From Bacillus sp. B-jedd (GTDB taxonomy: Bacteria; Bacillota; Bacilli; Bacillales; Cytobacillaceae): a stretch of 64,000 nucleotides of DNA. This document shows, in pieces, positions 55,523 to 64,000 of the stretch (its first letter is position 1; the number at the start of each line of letters is the position of its first letter). The notes beneath the pieces are model-generated. The model ran no database searches and was not told the DNA's origin. It saw only the letters and a list, made by a program, of their open reading frames with translations. Where the stretch lies: contig NZ_CCXR01000001.1 in the NCBI RefSeq assembly GCF_000821085.1, forward strand, positions 1,943,001 to 2,007,000. The letters are read 5' to 3'. A program made the translations under genes and the position numbers.

Positions 55523-56240
55523 GATACCGGTTATGGAAATCTTCGGTCCGACCATTCAAGGAGAAGGGATGGTGATGGGGCGCAAAAGTATGTTCGTCCG
55601 GACTGCCGGATGTGATTACAAGTGCTCCTGGTGCGATTCTTCTTTTACTTGGGACGGGTCTAAAAAAGATAAAATTAGAATGATGGCACCTGCCGAAGTT
55701 TTTCAAGAGCTTAAGGGACTTGGCGGGGAAAATTTCAACCATGTAACGATTACGGGAGGGAACCCGGCTTTGATTGGTGAGCCGATGAAGGAGTTCATTG
55801 AGCTTCTGCATCAATCTGATATCGAAGTAGGTTTGGAGACTCAGGGAAGCAGATGGCAGGACTGGTTTACCCTTGTTGACGACTTAACGATTTCTCCTAA
55901 ACCGCCCAGCAGCGGGATGAATCCGGATCTTGAGCTTTTGGACGATATAGTGCGGAATTTAGTTCATGTTAAAACGAATTTTTCCCTTAAGGTTGTTGTT
56001 TTTGATGATGTAGATTTTGATTTTGCAAAGATGCTGAATAGCCGGTATATGGAATATAACGTCCTATGTTATCTTTCGGTCGGCAATGATAACCCTGGGG
56101 AGGAGGGCGATATTTCAAGTCGGTTGCTTCATTCATTGGACTGGCTGTGGGGCAAAGTCCTCGGCGATCCTGAAATGAACAATGTGCGCCCTTTGCCACA
56201 GCTTCATGCCTTAGTCTGGTCGAACAAGCGAGGGGTGTAA
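55515..56240 (+). CDS. queE: 7-carboxy-7-deazaguanine synthase QueE
   Basis: 241 aa from TTG 55515 (GGAG about ten bases upstream, start MNKIPVMEIFGPTIQGEG as in B. subtilis). Radical SAM cysteines 33, 37 and 40 ('GCDYKCSWCD'). It ring-contracts 6-carboxy-tetrahydropterin to 7-carboxy-7-deazaguanine. queF, the fourth gene of the B. subtilis operon, is not seen after it; the operon appears to end here. Confidence 0.95.
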   Translation: MNKIPVMEIFGPTIQGEGMVMGRKSMFVRTAGCDYKCSWCDSSFTWDGSKKDKIRMMAPAEVFQELKGLGGENFNHVTITGGNPALIGEPMKEFIELLHQSDIEVGLETQGSRWQDWFTLVDDLTISPKPPSSGMNPDLELLDDIVRNLVHVKTNFSLKVVVFDDVDFDFAKMLNSRYMEYNVLCYLSVGNDNPGEEGDISSRLLHSLDWLWGKVLGDPEMNNVRPLPQLHALVWSNKRGV

Positions 56241-56410
56241 AGTAGGAAACAATCAGATTACCATCAAAATAGTGAAATTTTGGTTTAATCCTTATAAAAA
56301 CTTGGAATTCTTCCCAAACTATTAGTAGCACAATTATTACATTTGATCTATTCTTCAAAATGTAGGAATGAAGTATAAAAATCAGCTCTAATTTCTAGGA
56401 GGAAGACCCC

Positions 56411-56959
56411 ATGAATGGACGGGAAATCAAAGCTCAAAAACGAGGATGGATTCCTAAGAAGGAACGGATTTGGTTTTTCTTGGCGATTGTTATTGCTGCT
56501 TTGATCATTCTATTTGGTTTTAGATTCCTTCAACAGCTTTCATTAACCTCTCTGGACAGCGAGCAGTTCGAAGATACTTTTAAAGATTTTGGCTCGAATG
56601 CAAGAGTTTTGTTATTTTTTGTCCTTGCTTATTATGTACTTCTTCGTGTGATCAAGCTCCCTATACTCAAAAGACAAGCTGACGTGAAAAAGTGGTTGTC
56701 TATTTTGCTGCGCTTTACCCGAAAATGGCATACTCCAGTTGCGATTATCGCGATTGCTTTTATTATTTTGCATGCGGCAGCTGTCTTTATGTACGGCTTC
56801 GAATTTGATTTTGAGAATATAAGTGGCTTGCTCTCATTACTAGTCCTGCTCCCAGTACCGATATCAGGACTATACAGATATCAGAGGATGGACCGGAAGT
56901 GGCATTTGCGATCCGGGGTTGCATTTGCCGTTTTATTTTTAATTCATTCGTTTTTATAA
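56411..56959 (+). CDS. Four-helix membrane protein with paired His
   Basis: 182 aa; ATG after TAGGAGG. Four helices (about 22-42, 65-82, 107-128, 135-152) and a short last one. Histidines in 'RKWHTPVAII', 'ILHAAAVF', 'RKWHLRSG' and 'LIHSFL' could bind heme as in cytochrome b-like or ferric-reductase-like membrane proteins; inference only. Unknown function. Confidence 0.75.
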   Translation: MNGREIKAQKRGWIPKKERIWFFLAIVIAALIILFGFRFLQQLSLTSLDSEQFEDTFKDFGSNARVLLFFVLAYYVLLRVIKLPILKRQADVKKWLSILLRFTRKWHTPVAIIAIAFIILHAAAVFMYGFEFDFENISGLLSLLVLLPVPISGLYRYQRMDRKWHLRSGVAFAVLFLIHSFL

Positions 56960-57145
56960 CGAATATATTTTACAAGGGAAATTTTGCAGAGATATTTATT
57001 TTAATTAGTGTGATCATCCAACAAGGATGGCAGCCACTATTTTTGAACAATAAGAGCTGGTTGATTTGTTGAGGAAATCATTTCCATACCCGGTTAGATT
57101 GGTTATACTTAAGGAAGGAGAGTCATTTTTCAGGGGGATACGGAA

Positions 57146-57457
57146 ATGAGTAAAAAATTGAGAATCCTGATTTTTACACTTTTAATCGCGATATTTCTTT
57201 TCTTACATTCAACACCTCAAACAGCTTTAAGGACTAAAGTATTCTTTATGGGTTATCCAATTAAGGCTGTTACCACAGGTATTATTGATGATGATTTTCA
57301 TAATGAAATGGATAAAGCGGAATTTGCCAAGCAGAATGCGAAAGCATATACATTAACAAATCCCCCAATCGAAAGAGCAACTGAAGGGGAGCTGAGTAAT
57401 TTCCTCGTTAAGAAGGTTGGCTTTTTATATTTCGCTAAACATCTTGGCCATCTTTAA
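57146..57457 (+). CDS. Small membrane-anchored protein, unknown
   Basis: 103 aa; ATG after AGGGGGAT. N-terminal helix 'KLRILIFTLLIAIFLFLHS', then a polar part with 'FMGYPIKAVTTGIIDDDF'. Probably exported but anchored. Not recognised. Confidence 0.7.
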   Translation: MSKKLRILIFTLLIAIFLFLHSTPQTALRTKVFFMGYPIKAVTTGIIDDDFHNEMDKAEFAKQNAKAYTLTNPPIERATEGELSNFLVKKVGFLYFAKHLGHL

Positions 57458-57479
57458 ACTAGATACTTTAACAAGTCAT

Positions 57480-57507
57480 GTGTCTTGATTCTGCCAGGAT
57501 CAAGGCA
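57480..57507 (+). terminator. Weak terminator
   Basis: TGTCTTGAT (57480-57488) pairs with ATCAAGGCA (57498-57506) with one mismatch; a T-rich stretch follows (TTTATTTAT). Confidence 0.5.
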
Positions 57508-57592
57508 TTTATTTATGAATTCTGAAAAAGAATAGATTAATAGAGAACTTTTAGGAGAGTGGTCCGTAATAGTGTTAGGAGGTGCGTGTGGT

Positions 57593-58089
57593 GTGAAATG
57601 GTTAATTCTACAAATACTGACAATAGGTGCTATATGAGTATTGATGACAGTGTTAGAAATGAATGCGGATAATAGAGTTGCTAGCTCATTTTCTGATTGG
57701 ACCCCAGCAAACAACATTTACATAACATTTATTATCGTAACGGTTATCTTAACTTGCTTCTATTTAATTTTCATATTTGAGGCAAAAAAGAGAAATAGTA
57801 TCCTAGAACGGTCCTTTTGGAACCTGATGCCGAAAATTAGTATTTCGGTAGGTGTTTTATCGATCATTCTGTTTTTAGTGGGGGGAACTGTAGGACCCAT
57901 TATGACCTGGGTAGAGCAGTGGCGGTCACTCCTATATGTTTTCCTTATATATTTTCTTTTTTAATATTCCTTTTTATTTTTTCGATAGAGCACAAGAAAC
58001 AAAGAAAGAACAACCGAATTAGCAAAATTATCTTTACTTCATACATATGGACAATAGTTCTGTTTTTTGTAATATTTTTTATTCTTTAA
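57593..58089 (+). pseudogene. Multi-pass membrane protein gene with a stop and a frameshift
   Basis: GTG 57593 has AGGAGGTG upstream and opens 'MKWLILQILTIGAI' to TGA 57635-57637. The same frame continues from 57638 ('LEMNADNRVASSF', then helices) to a stop at 57962-57964 right after a run of six T (57957-57962). Adding one T there continues the frame as 'LIFLFIFSIEHKKQRKNN' to TAA 58087-58089. About 165 aa if intact, with four or five membrane helices. Unknown. Two lesions favour decay. Confidence 0.65.
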
Positions 58090-58241
58090 TCCAGGGCACT
58101 TGGGTCATTTTTGCAAAAACAAAATCGTATGAACATAAAAGTCTATTGAGTTTTAGAGGATTGCCTTTTTTGAAAAAAGCAACAAGCAAACCTGGAGGAT
58201 TTAATATAAAAAAAGAAGGGATAAATAAGGGGGATTAGTAA

Positions 58242-58727
58242 TTGTTTTTAACATATTTGATTATCTTTTTGTTGGCAGCCATTCCGTTTTTTGAAGTAGC
58301 AATGATCGTACCAATTGCAATTATCGGCGGTATTCCGGCAGTTCCAGTTATTATTATTGCATTTTTAGGGAACTTATTAACGATAATTTTACTTATCGTA
58401 TTTATTGACTCGATCCGCAATTGGCGTAAAAAGAAAAAATCCAATGAAGAAATAAATGAACCCAAAAGTCATCGGCGTGCGAAGAAAATATGGGGGAAAT
58501 ATGGTTTACCAGGTTTAGCGTTTATAGGTCCTTTTTTTGTTGGTACCCATTTAACAGCACTATTAGCTGTGACATTTGGCGGTACTCGTAAGAATACTTT
58601 AGTATTGATGACAGCAAGTATTGCCTTTTGGGCAATTTCCCTTGGAACTGCAGCGTATTTGGGCTTTGATTTTTTGGTGAAAGATGAAGATGATTTTGGT
58701 TTTATCACAAGACTATTAAATCAATAA
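58242..58727 (+). CDS. Small multidrug export protein family (PF06695-like)
   Basis: 161 aa; TTG after AAGGGGGA. Helices at about 1-22, 25-50, 85-105 and 115-145. 'AIPFFEVAMIVPIAIIGG' and 'GLAFIGPFFVGTHLTALLA' are the two family signature loops. The export role was proposed for the family but is not well proven. Membrane protein. Confidence 0.85.
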   Translation: MFLTYLIIFLLAAIPFFEVAMIVPIAIIGGIPAVPVIIIAFLGNLLTIILLIVFIDSIRNWRKKKKSNEEINEPKSHRRAKKIWGKYGLPGLAFIGPFFVGTHLTALLAVTFGGTRKNTLVLMTASIAFWAISLGTAAYLGFDFLVKDEDDFGFITRLLNQ

Positions 58728-58772
58728 AAGCAAGCATTCTTTCACCAATGGAGGGAATTGTTTTAGGAGCAA

Positions 58773-58816
58773 GAGCCAAACTCCTTGCAAAAAACTAAGA
58801 AGGAATTTGGCTTTTC
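58773..58816 (+). terminator. Rho-independent terminator
   Basis: AGCCAAA-CTCCTT (58774-58786) pairs with AAGGA-TTTGGCT (58800-58812) with small bulges, followed by TTT. Confidence 0.6.
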
Positions 58817-59282
58817 TTTGATCGATTACTCTTATTCTCATCACTGTCTTCAACTGTTATCTATGACAGGATTAATTAGATATACGGTTTTCTGGATTTA
58901 TCCGATTTATTATTTCGATTAATCCAATTGAAACAAATGTGAGATAATGAAGAGGTGAATTATTGTTTACAATCCTTTTAACCAGAGAGCTTTCTGACTT
59001 TAAATTTCGGAATATTCATGAAACGATGGTGGTTACCCCCCTATAGTATAAATAGCAATAAGGTTTTGGCTAAATAAAATGACCGCATACTTGCTCATTG
59101 GCAGTGCCCACGTCTATTTAGTAACGCAATTCCTATCAGAGAGCGGGTTATTTGAAATAGATGATTTGAACGTATACATATAATCTGGTGATTTAAGGAT
59201 TATCGTGCTTGTACAAACTGGCAGATTGGTGGAAGAAGTGTTCTAGTTTTAAATTTCCAACTATTAAGGAGGTAAGTTATTT
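58817..59282. other. Spacer with possible gene debris
   Basis: No firm gene. A 27-aa frame at 58963-59046 has AGAGGTG upstream (starts MFTILLTRELSDF) and a 34-aa frame at 59079-59183 ends 'FEIDDLNVYI'. The end of the latter, GATGATTTGAACGTATACATATAATC, recurs with one change at 61367-61391. These look like worn gene ends. Confidence 0.3.
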
Positions 59283-59834
59283 TTGCTAAATATTTTCGTT
59301 GGGTTAATCTTTGTCTTCTTCAAAACAAATTTTAGTTTTTGGGATATCGGACCCACTTTTTACATAACCAACATAATTGGATATGTATTGATATTTTTTG
59401 GATTAAACGAATTGGAGAGAACAAATCAACCAATATTAAAGGCCAAACCCTATGTCATTATCATGATTGCTCATAGTATGATCTTCTTCTTATTGAATAT
59501 TACAGATCATTCGCCATTAACGATGGGTATGTCAACTACGCTTGAACAAATTATAGTTTTAGCTGGGGTTGCGTTGATTATGGCAGGTATGTTTATGGTG
59601 TTTATTATTATTTTCCAATTGATGGACGGATTAACTAGTAATATGAATAAAGAGGTTTTATATAATCTAGTAACCATTATGATTTTACTATTCATCCTGG
59701 CGGGTATAGATGCTTTCTTTAATTTTGTTCCCACGTTATCAACAATTATAATGGGTGCTTTGTTATTACTAGAAGTATTATTTTTATTTTGCTACTACAA
59801 CGCTTTCGTAATCAAAAATGAAAAACTCATATGA
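59283..59834 (+). CDS. Multi-pass membrane protein, unknown
   Basis: 183 aa; TTG with AAGGAGG. Five or six hydrophobic helices with little in between; 'LFFGLNELERTNQ'-like loop near 42-50 is the only polar stretch early on. Not recognised. Confidence 0.7.
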   Translation: MLNIFVGLIFVFFKTNFSFWDIGPTFYITNIIGYVLIFFGLNELERTNQPILKAKPYVIIMIAHSMIFFLLNITDHSPLTMGMSTTLEQIIVLAGVALIMAGMFMVFIIIFQLMDGLTSNMNKEVLYNLVTIMILLFILAGIDAFFNFVPTLSTIIMGALLLLEVLFLFCYYNAFVIKNEKLI

Positions 59835-59930
59835 AATTTACTGTTCAAACTAATGGTTTATCTATTTTCAACTATCTGGACAGGAGGGGTAAACTAATTT
59901 TCTTATGATATTGGGATAGGGTGATTGAAC

Positions 59931-60284
59931 GTGTTAAAGACCACAAACTTAAAAAAATCTGTTTTCCAAATTTCAGTTTTTCTACTTGTTTGTTTTGCCT
60001 ATGTATACCAAAAGCCCATATTGACAACTGAGAAAGCCATAGATTCCGCAGTATTGTGTTTGAACGTTCCACCAAAAGAATTGGGTATCGTAGCAGTTGA
60101 TATAAATTTTGATGACATATCGCTGGAGAAATTGTCTATTGATACAAAGAGTGGCTTTTTTAATCAAATCACGAATCAACGCGAATTGAGTGTAATACTG
60201 AAAACTAAAGATGGAAAAGAACCAACCATTAGGATGGACGCGTATAGTGGAAAATGCCTTGAAGTGACTGGCCCATTAAATTAA
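59931..60284 (+). CDS. Small membrane-anchored protein, unknown
   Basis: 117 aa from GTG 59931 (AGGGTG seven bases upstream; a TTG at 59925 is too close). N-terminal helix 'FQISVFLLVCFAYVYQK', then an outside domain with one disulfide candidate ('VLCLNV', 'SGKCLEV'). Not recognised. Confidence 0.65.
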   Translation: MLKTTNLKKSVFQISVFLLVCFAYVYQKPILTTEKAIDSAVLCLNVPPKELGIVAVDINFDDISLEKLSIDTKSGFFNQITNQRELSVILKTKDGKEPTIRMDAYSGKCLEVTGPLN

Positions 60285-60461
60285 CTTGATGGCATGCTGC
60301 TTACTGAAAATAAAGGATGCAAGAGTTTAAAATCCAGCCGTTATATTTGCGGGCGTTTTGGCTTCTATTATTAAGCTAAATTAGTTCAATAAATGGAACG
60401 GAAACGGGCTATAAAAAGTAAATTACTGGACATGCCATACGAAATAAAGGAGAGGTATTTT

Positions 60462-60836
60462 ATGAGTAAATCATTTATTGAACAAGTACATTACATAAGA
60501 ATTCCTGTAAAAGATTTGGAGCAGTCTGCACAATGGTATAGAGATATATTAGGCCTACAATTATTAACCATTACTGAGGATCCTTTTGCCATTATGAAAG
60601 TTAATGAGGGACCATTTTTACTCATTTTAGTTCCTTCTGAAGATGATACATTTGCACATTTTACCATTGGTAATGTCCCAGCGTTTAGCATTGGTTTTAC
60701 AAGTCCGGAATTATCCGAATTTCATACACACCTTATTGAAAATGGAGTTAGGGTTGAGAATATACAAGAGGATAAAGGACATGCCTATTTCCACTTTTAT
60801 GATTTAAATGGCAATAAACTTCAAGTGCACTGGTAA
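60462..60836 (+). CDS. VOC-family protein (glyoxalase/bleomycin-resistance fold)
   Basis: 124 aa from ATG 60462 (AAGGAGAGG upstream; an earlier in-frame ATG lacks a site). 'RIPVKDLEQSAQWYRDILGLQLL' and 'HFYDLNGNKLQVHW' are the two beta-alpha-beta VOC halves. Metal residues are only partly clear, so the substrate cannot be named. Confidence 0.85.
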   Translation: MSKSFIEQVHYIRIPVKDLEQSAQWYRDILGLQLLTITEDPFAIMKVNEGPFLLILVPSEDDTFAHFTIGNVPAFSIGFTSPELSEFHTHLIENGVRVENIQEDKGHAYFHFYDLNGNKLQVHW

Positions 60837-61013
60837 TATAAAAGTAATTTTGTGAAAGTCACACTTAAACTTAAAAGGGCTATTTGTAAATAAGGAATGC
60901 TTTTTTCTAGTTGATGTTGTAGAGGGTGGATAGTTGAAAAAGTGTCGAACCTTTAAAGATTTAATTACATTAGTGAAAGATTTTAAGTGAAGGGATCTGA
61001 AGGGGGAATAGTC

Positions 61014-61340
61014 ATGTCAGCACAGATGGTGGTATGTGAAAAGTGTGCGGGAGTAATTAAAAATAGAGATGATCTAGTTACAGCGGTATTAATATATGCT
61101 GTTGTTCCTTACCATGAGAGTTGTTATGCAAAGGATTTAAAAGGAGCAAAAACTTTCTTTTTAGATAATCAACCTCTTAATGGATTTTCTGGTAATCTCA
61201 TTTTTATTTTATCTATTATCATTGCCTTTTTATGGCTGCTTTTTGCCGATAGTAAATGGTATTCAATCATAGCTCTGTTACCCATCGGTTATAGAATTTA
61301 TTCTTATTTCATTTATGAAATACATACTAAAAGTAAGTAG
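61014..61340 (+). CDS. Zinc-ribbon membrane protein, unknown
   Basis: 108 aa from ATG 61014 (AGGGGGAA upstream). 'CEKCAGVI' and 'YHESCYAK' give a Cys-x2-Cys and His-x3-Cys set that could hold zinc, then two hydrophobic helices (about 60-80 and 84-100). The zinc part probably faces the cytosol. Not recognised beyond this. Confidence 0.7.
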   Translation: MSAQMVVCEKCAGVIKNRDDLVTAVLIYAVVPYHESCYAKDLKGAKTFFLDNQPLNGFSGNLIFILSIIIAFLWLLFADSKWYSIIALLPIGYRIYSYFIYEIHTKSK

Positions 61341-61529
61341 CTCGAGAGTTACTTTTCTTTAAAATTGATGATTTGAACGAATACATATAATCCTATGGTT
61401 TGTGAATTAGGCTATTTAAATAAACTGTAAGTATTGGTTCAGATGAAAATTTGTACTTACAACGGAAGATTAGGACCATATTAGTGTGTTACAAGCTGTC
61501 CATATCAACGAAAAGTGGAGGTGTTAAAG

Positions 61530-62390
61530 TTGAGAAGGTGGTCCAATGAAACGATTGCGGCCGGGCGTCGACATACTGTAGGGATAAAATCCGATGGTAC
61601 GGTGATGGCTGTCGGTGATAATAAATATGGCCAATGCGATGTTAGCGGCTGGAGCGATATCGTGGCGGTTGCAGCGGGTAATGTTCATATGGCCACGAAC
61701 ACGGGTAATGCTCACACAATCGGGCTAAAATCTGACGGTACAGTGACAGCGGCCGGTTGGAATAAGCATGATCAATGCGAAGTAAACTCCTGGCACAGTA
61801 TTGTAGCAGTAGCCGCAGGTTGGCGTCATAGCATTGGGCTTAAATCGGATGGCACGGTAGTTGCTGTCGGCCGTAACGAGGAAGGTGAGTGCGATGTCAT
61901 CAATTGGCATGATATTATCGCGGTCACGGCGGGCGATTGGCATACTGTTGGTCTTATATCAGATGGGACTGTAACGGCTGTAGGCAATAATCGTTATCGC
62001 CAATGCGATGTATACAGTTGGTGCGATATAGAGGCGGTGGCCGCGGGTTATCTACATACCATCGGTCTGAAATCGGACGGGACGGTGACAGCCGCCGGGT
62101 TTAATAAACATGGGCAATGCGATGTAGGCATCTGGAGCAGTATTGTGAAGATAGCCGTGGGTAGTAATCATTCTGTTGGTCTTAAATTTGACGGTACGGT
62201 GGTAGCAGCCGGTTGGGATAAGTATGGGCAATGTAATGTGGATGATTGGCGTGAAATTGTGGCCATTGCCGCGGGATGTACCCATACCATCGGCCTCAAA
62301 TCGGACGGTACGTTGGTCGCAGTGGGTGATAATGAATACGGCCAATGCAATGTATGCAACTGGCACGACATCCAGTTGTCTGGCAATTAG
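61530..62390 (+). CDS. RCC1-like seven-repeat protein
   Basis: 286 aa from TTG 61530 (GGAGGTG upstream). Seven units of about 39 residues: 'H(T/S)(V/I)GLKSDGTV.A.G.N..GQCDV..W.DI.AVAAG'. The pattern is that of RCC1-type beta-propeller blades; seven blades would close one propeller. The first unit carries a 9-residue insertion ('NVHMATNTG'). No signal peptide or membrane helix is seen. The gene looks more GC-rich than its neighbours. Function unknown; such propellers usually bind proteins. Confidence 0.85.
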   Translation: MRRWSNETIAAGRRHTVGIKSDGTVMAVGDNKYGQCDVSGWSDIVAVAAGNVHMATNTGNAHTIGLKSDGTVTAAGWNKHDQCEVNSWHSIVAVAAGWRHSIGLKSDGTVVAVGRNEEGECDVINWHDIIAVTAGDWHTVGLISDGTVTAVGNNRYRQCDVYSWCDIEAVAAGYLHTIGLKSDGTVTAAGFNKHGQCDVGIWSSIVKIAVGSNHSVGLKFDGTVVAAGWDKYGQCNVDDWREIVAIAAGCTHTIGLKSDGTLVAVGDNEYGQCNVCNWHDIQLSGN

Positions 62391-62398
62391 TAAATGAA

Positions 62399-62420
62399 AA
62401 AGCCAGTTTTGGCTGGCTTG
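62399..62420 (+). terminator. Terminator of the RCC1-like gene
   Basis: AAGCCAG (62400-62406) pairs with CTGGCTT (62413-62419). The T-run is poor. Confidence 0.55.
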
Positions 62421-62503
62421 TCGTAAAACATAGCATTCGATATTCGAGTGGAGCAAATACTTATGTCAGCGTGTCAAAAGTTGAATCATGTTTAAAGGTG
62501 CAT

Positions 62504-62532
62504 AAAAAAGACCAATTCTTGGCCTTTTCATT
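62504..62532. terminator. Terminator between convergent genes
   Basis: AAGACCAA pairs with TTGGCCTT with one mismatch, with A-run left and T-rich right. It ends the leftward gene at 62536. Confidence 0.55.
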
Positions 62533-62535
62533 TTG

Positions 62536-62871
62536 CTAAGGAACAACTGTCAGCTCCACATTTAATAACCACTTATCAATTGCATTTCTAGGATAATATT
62601 CGATATTTTGAATTTCGATGTGAGGAATTTCACTTATATAACTGTTTTCACCATCAGGTATTTTAGTTAATTTTTGAACTTCTTCAATACTTATTCCTAA
62701 ATAATCGGCTACCTCTGATTGCGTTAATAATTGATGTTGTATTGGTTCTTTTACTGGATCGTTTGATAGTTTGAGTGATTGATTGCTCAAACCATTTGAT
62801 ATTAGCCAACTGCCAATGACAAAACAAACCGAAAACCAACAAATTGATAGTGCAACTAAGTTATTTTTCAT
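62536..62871 (-). CDS. Membrane-anchored HTH (excisionase-like) protein
   Basis: 111 aa, leftward, from ATG 62871 (GGGGGAG upstream). The start 'NNLVALSICWFSVCFVIGSW' is a membrane helix, followed by a linker and then 'LLTQSEVADYLGISIEEVQKL' with '.YYPRNAIDKWL', an HTH_17/excisionase-like domain. The HTH would lie outside if the helix is N-in, unless the topology is reversed; unusual. Unknown function. Confidence 0.7.
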   Translation of the reverse strand: MKNNLVALSICWFSVCFVIGSWLISNGLSNQSLKLSNDPVKEPIQHQLLTQSEVADYLGISIEEVQKLTKIPDGENSYISEIPHIEIQNIEYYPRNAIDKWLLNVELTVVP

Positions 62872-63224
62872 TTCCACTCCCCCTTTTTTTGGAAAAAAGT
62901 TATTTGTATTTCCATTATATATCTTTTCAGTAATTTCTATCCAGTCCATTTTAAATACCAGAAAGTTTACGAAAACAGCCGTTTAAAAGTATTGAAGGGT
63001 GAATCAAGTTAAATGTTCAAATAATCCTAGCTTTTGAAGAAACCGATGGTTTGGCATTGGTTCAGTTTTAAAATTTCTGAGAGATCTTTTTTTGTTCTCG
63101 ATTGTTTTCAGAGATAGGACTAGTTTATGTGCATTTTTGACTTTGAAAAAGGCTTTGTAGGCACTGCGAGTCTTTTCAAATTTACATTTTGCCGCATGTT
63201 CGAAAAACAAGATATAACAGCAAT

Positions 63225-63256
63225 AAAGCCGTTTCCTTTTGGGAAGACGGCTTGTT
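63225..63256. terminator. Terminator of the leftward VOC gene
   Basis: AAGCCGTTTCC (63225-63235) pairs with GGAAGACGGCTT (63241-63252) with one mismatch around TTTTG. Confidence 0.7.
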
Positions 63257-63319
63257 TTAGCAATTGTAAGGGCAAATCTAACAACCCTTTTTTCAAGAAG
63301 ATCTAGTTTATTCCTCGAA

Positions 63320-64000
63320 TCATTTCCCGCTTTCCAATCGAGCTTTTTCCAAAGCGGCGATATCAAGTTTCTTCATTTTTAAAACTGCCTGTGTGACTCT
63401 TTTGGCTTCTTCTTTAGGACCCTTAAACATGATTTCATCCATGTTGTCGGGGACAATTTGCCATGATACGCCAAATTGGTCTTTTAACCATCCGCATTGT
63501 TCTGCCTCAGGGACGGCTGATAGCTTTTCCCAATAATAATCAATTTCTTGCTGATCCTTGCAGCTTATCGTGAAAGAAATGGCTTCGTTGAATTTGTATT
63601 CTTCGTCGAAGCCATTATCCATAGCTGAAAAGTGGAGACCGTTAAGCTGAAATCCGGCATATTTCACCTTTGCATTCGGTGACTCCGTTTCTCCTTCTTC
63701 GTATCTTTTGACTGAGGTTACTTCCGAATTCTCAAATATTTCCGTGTAGTACTTTACTGCTTCTTCGGCTTTCCCGCATACATCTTTTGAAAAAAGAAGA
63801 TTCGGGGTAATCTTTTGCAGCGGTTCGCTTTCCATAAACATCAACTGCCAAGAAAGTCCAAAGCGATCCTGAACCCAGCCATACCATTTGCTAAAAGCGT
63901 ATTCACCCAAGGGCATTAACTCTTTGCCGCCATCCATTAGGGCATTCCATTTTTCGTTTACTTCATCTTTGGATGAACAGGATACGAATAAGGAAATGGA
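63320..64000 (-). CDS. VOC/PhnB-like protein, N-terminus outside the window
   Basis: At least 226 aa, leftward, open to the window edge. Two repeated halves of the PhnB type, each with 'F.......A..YYTEIF' and 'W..DQFG.SWQI'-like ends ('VQDRFGLSWQLMF', 'LKDQFGVSWQIVP'). The upstream frame continues 'VNEKWNALMDGGKEL', the usual loop, so the start at 63937 is not the real one. Such proteins resemble 3-demethylubiquinone methyltransferase in old annotations, but the function is unknown. Confidence 0.85.
   Translation of the reverse strand, partial: SISLFVSCSSKDEVNEKWNALMDGGKELMPLGEYAFSKWYGWVQDRFGLSWQLMFMESEPLQKITPNLLFSKDVCGKAEEAVKYYTEIFENSEVTSVKRYEEGETESPNAKVKYAGFQLNGLHFSAMDNGFDEEYKFNEAISFTISCKDQQEIDYYWEKLSAVPEAEQCGWLKDQFGVSWQIVPDNMDEIMFKGPKEEAKRVTQAVLKMKKLDIAALEKARLESGK

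Noticed and set aside
55230..55814. Leftward 194-codon frame over queD and queE
   Set aside because: It is antisense to two certain genes and arises from their codon use.
61530..62390. Regular repeats that could suggest a CRISPR array
   Set aside because: The period is about 117 bases, the repeats are in one open frame, and they encode RCC1-like blades.
63004..63366. Leftward 120-codon frame after the PhnB-like gene
   Set aside because: It overlaps the end of that gene and runs straight through its terminator hairpin at 63225-63256; the protein is lysine-rich and unlike a family. The 63004-63220 stretch otherwise holds nothing clear.

Overview
This window looks like a chromosomal segment of a low-GC, endospore-forming member of the Bacillaceae (Bacillus sensu lato). 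The support is strong purine-rich ribosome binding sites, frequent TTG and GTG starts, a preQ1-I riboswitch in front of queC-queD-queE, an FtsW/RodA/SpoVE family gene at the left edge, a gene resembling gamma-type spore proteins, and many small lipoproteins and membrane proteins typical of Bacillus. No rRNA, tRNA, CRISPR array, integrase or complete transposon was seen.

Layout. 1-9 kb: housekeeping and accessory genes, namely the FtsW/RodA tail, a DUF4309-GH3 (NagZ-like) fusion, a frameshifted DUF1835/DUF3658 gene, a quinone oxidoreductase, a YdjM-like membrane protein, a WYL regulator, a DinB protein and a spore-protein-like gene. 9-46 kb: a dense defence island. In order it holds a small XRE gene and a small unknown gene flanked by a duplicated spore-protein-like sequence; a three-gene cassette (unknown 102 aa, MazG-like pyrophosphohydrolase, PLD-nuclease/SF2 helicase); an overlapping pair made of a SigA-like sigma factor and a large RecQ-like helicase; a complete type 1 BREX operon (small ORF, brxA, brxB, brxC, pglX, an inserted HEPN-like gene, pglZ, brxL, then a broken DUF2971-like gene); a complete type II Wadjet operon (jetABCD); and a NERD-nuclease/UvrD-like helicase. 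46-54 kb: small, often duplicated accessory genes (lipoproteins, a membrane zinc peptidase, a DUF4279 protein, a paired XRE-regulator/membrane-protein operon with two matching operators, and an alpha/beta hydrolase). 54-56 kb: the riboswitch-controlled queCDE operon for 7-cyano-7-deazaguanine synthesis. 56-64 kb: small membrane proteins, a Sm_multidrug_ex protein, two VOC-fold proteins, an RCC1-repeat protein and a membrane-anchored HTH protein.

How it fits together. BREX marks self DNA by PglX methylation and blocks phage replication, and Wadjet cleaves circular plasmid DNA, so the island covers phages and plasmids. The helicase/nuclease cassettes and the sigma-helicase pair sit among them and are probable further defence modules. 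The sigma-helicase pair (13.3-17.9 kb) is the best candidate for an undescribed system: its -10 and -35 recognition regions are almost those of housekeeping SigA, but its N-terminal part is different and it is translationally coupled to the helicase.

Broken genes. At least four genes carry single-base indels in homopolymers or in-frame stops. These are either real decay in an accessory region or sequencing error. Several palindromic elements and a terminator-bearing dispersed repeat lie between operons, including one palindrome between brxC and pglX.
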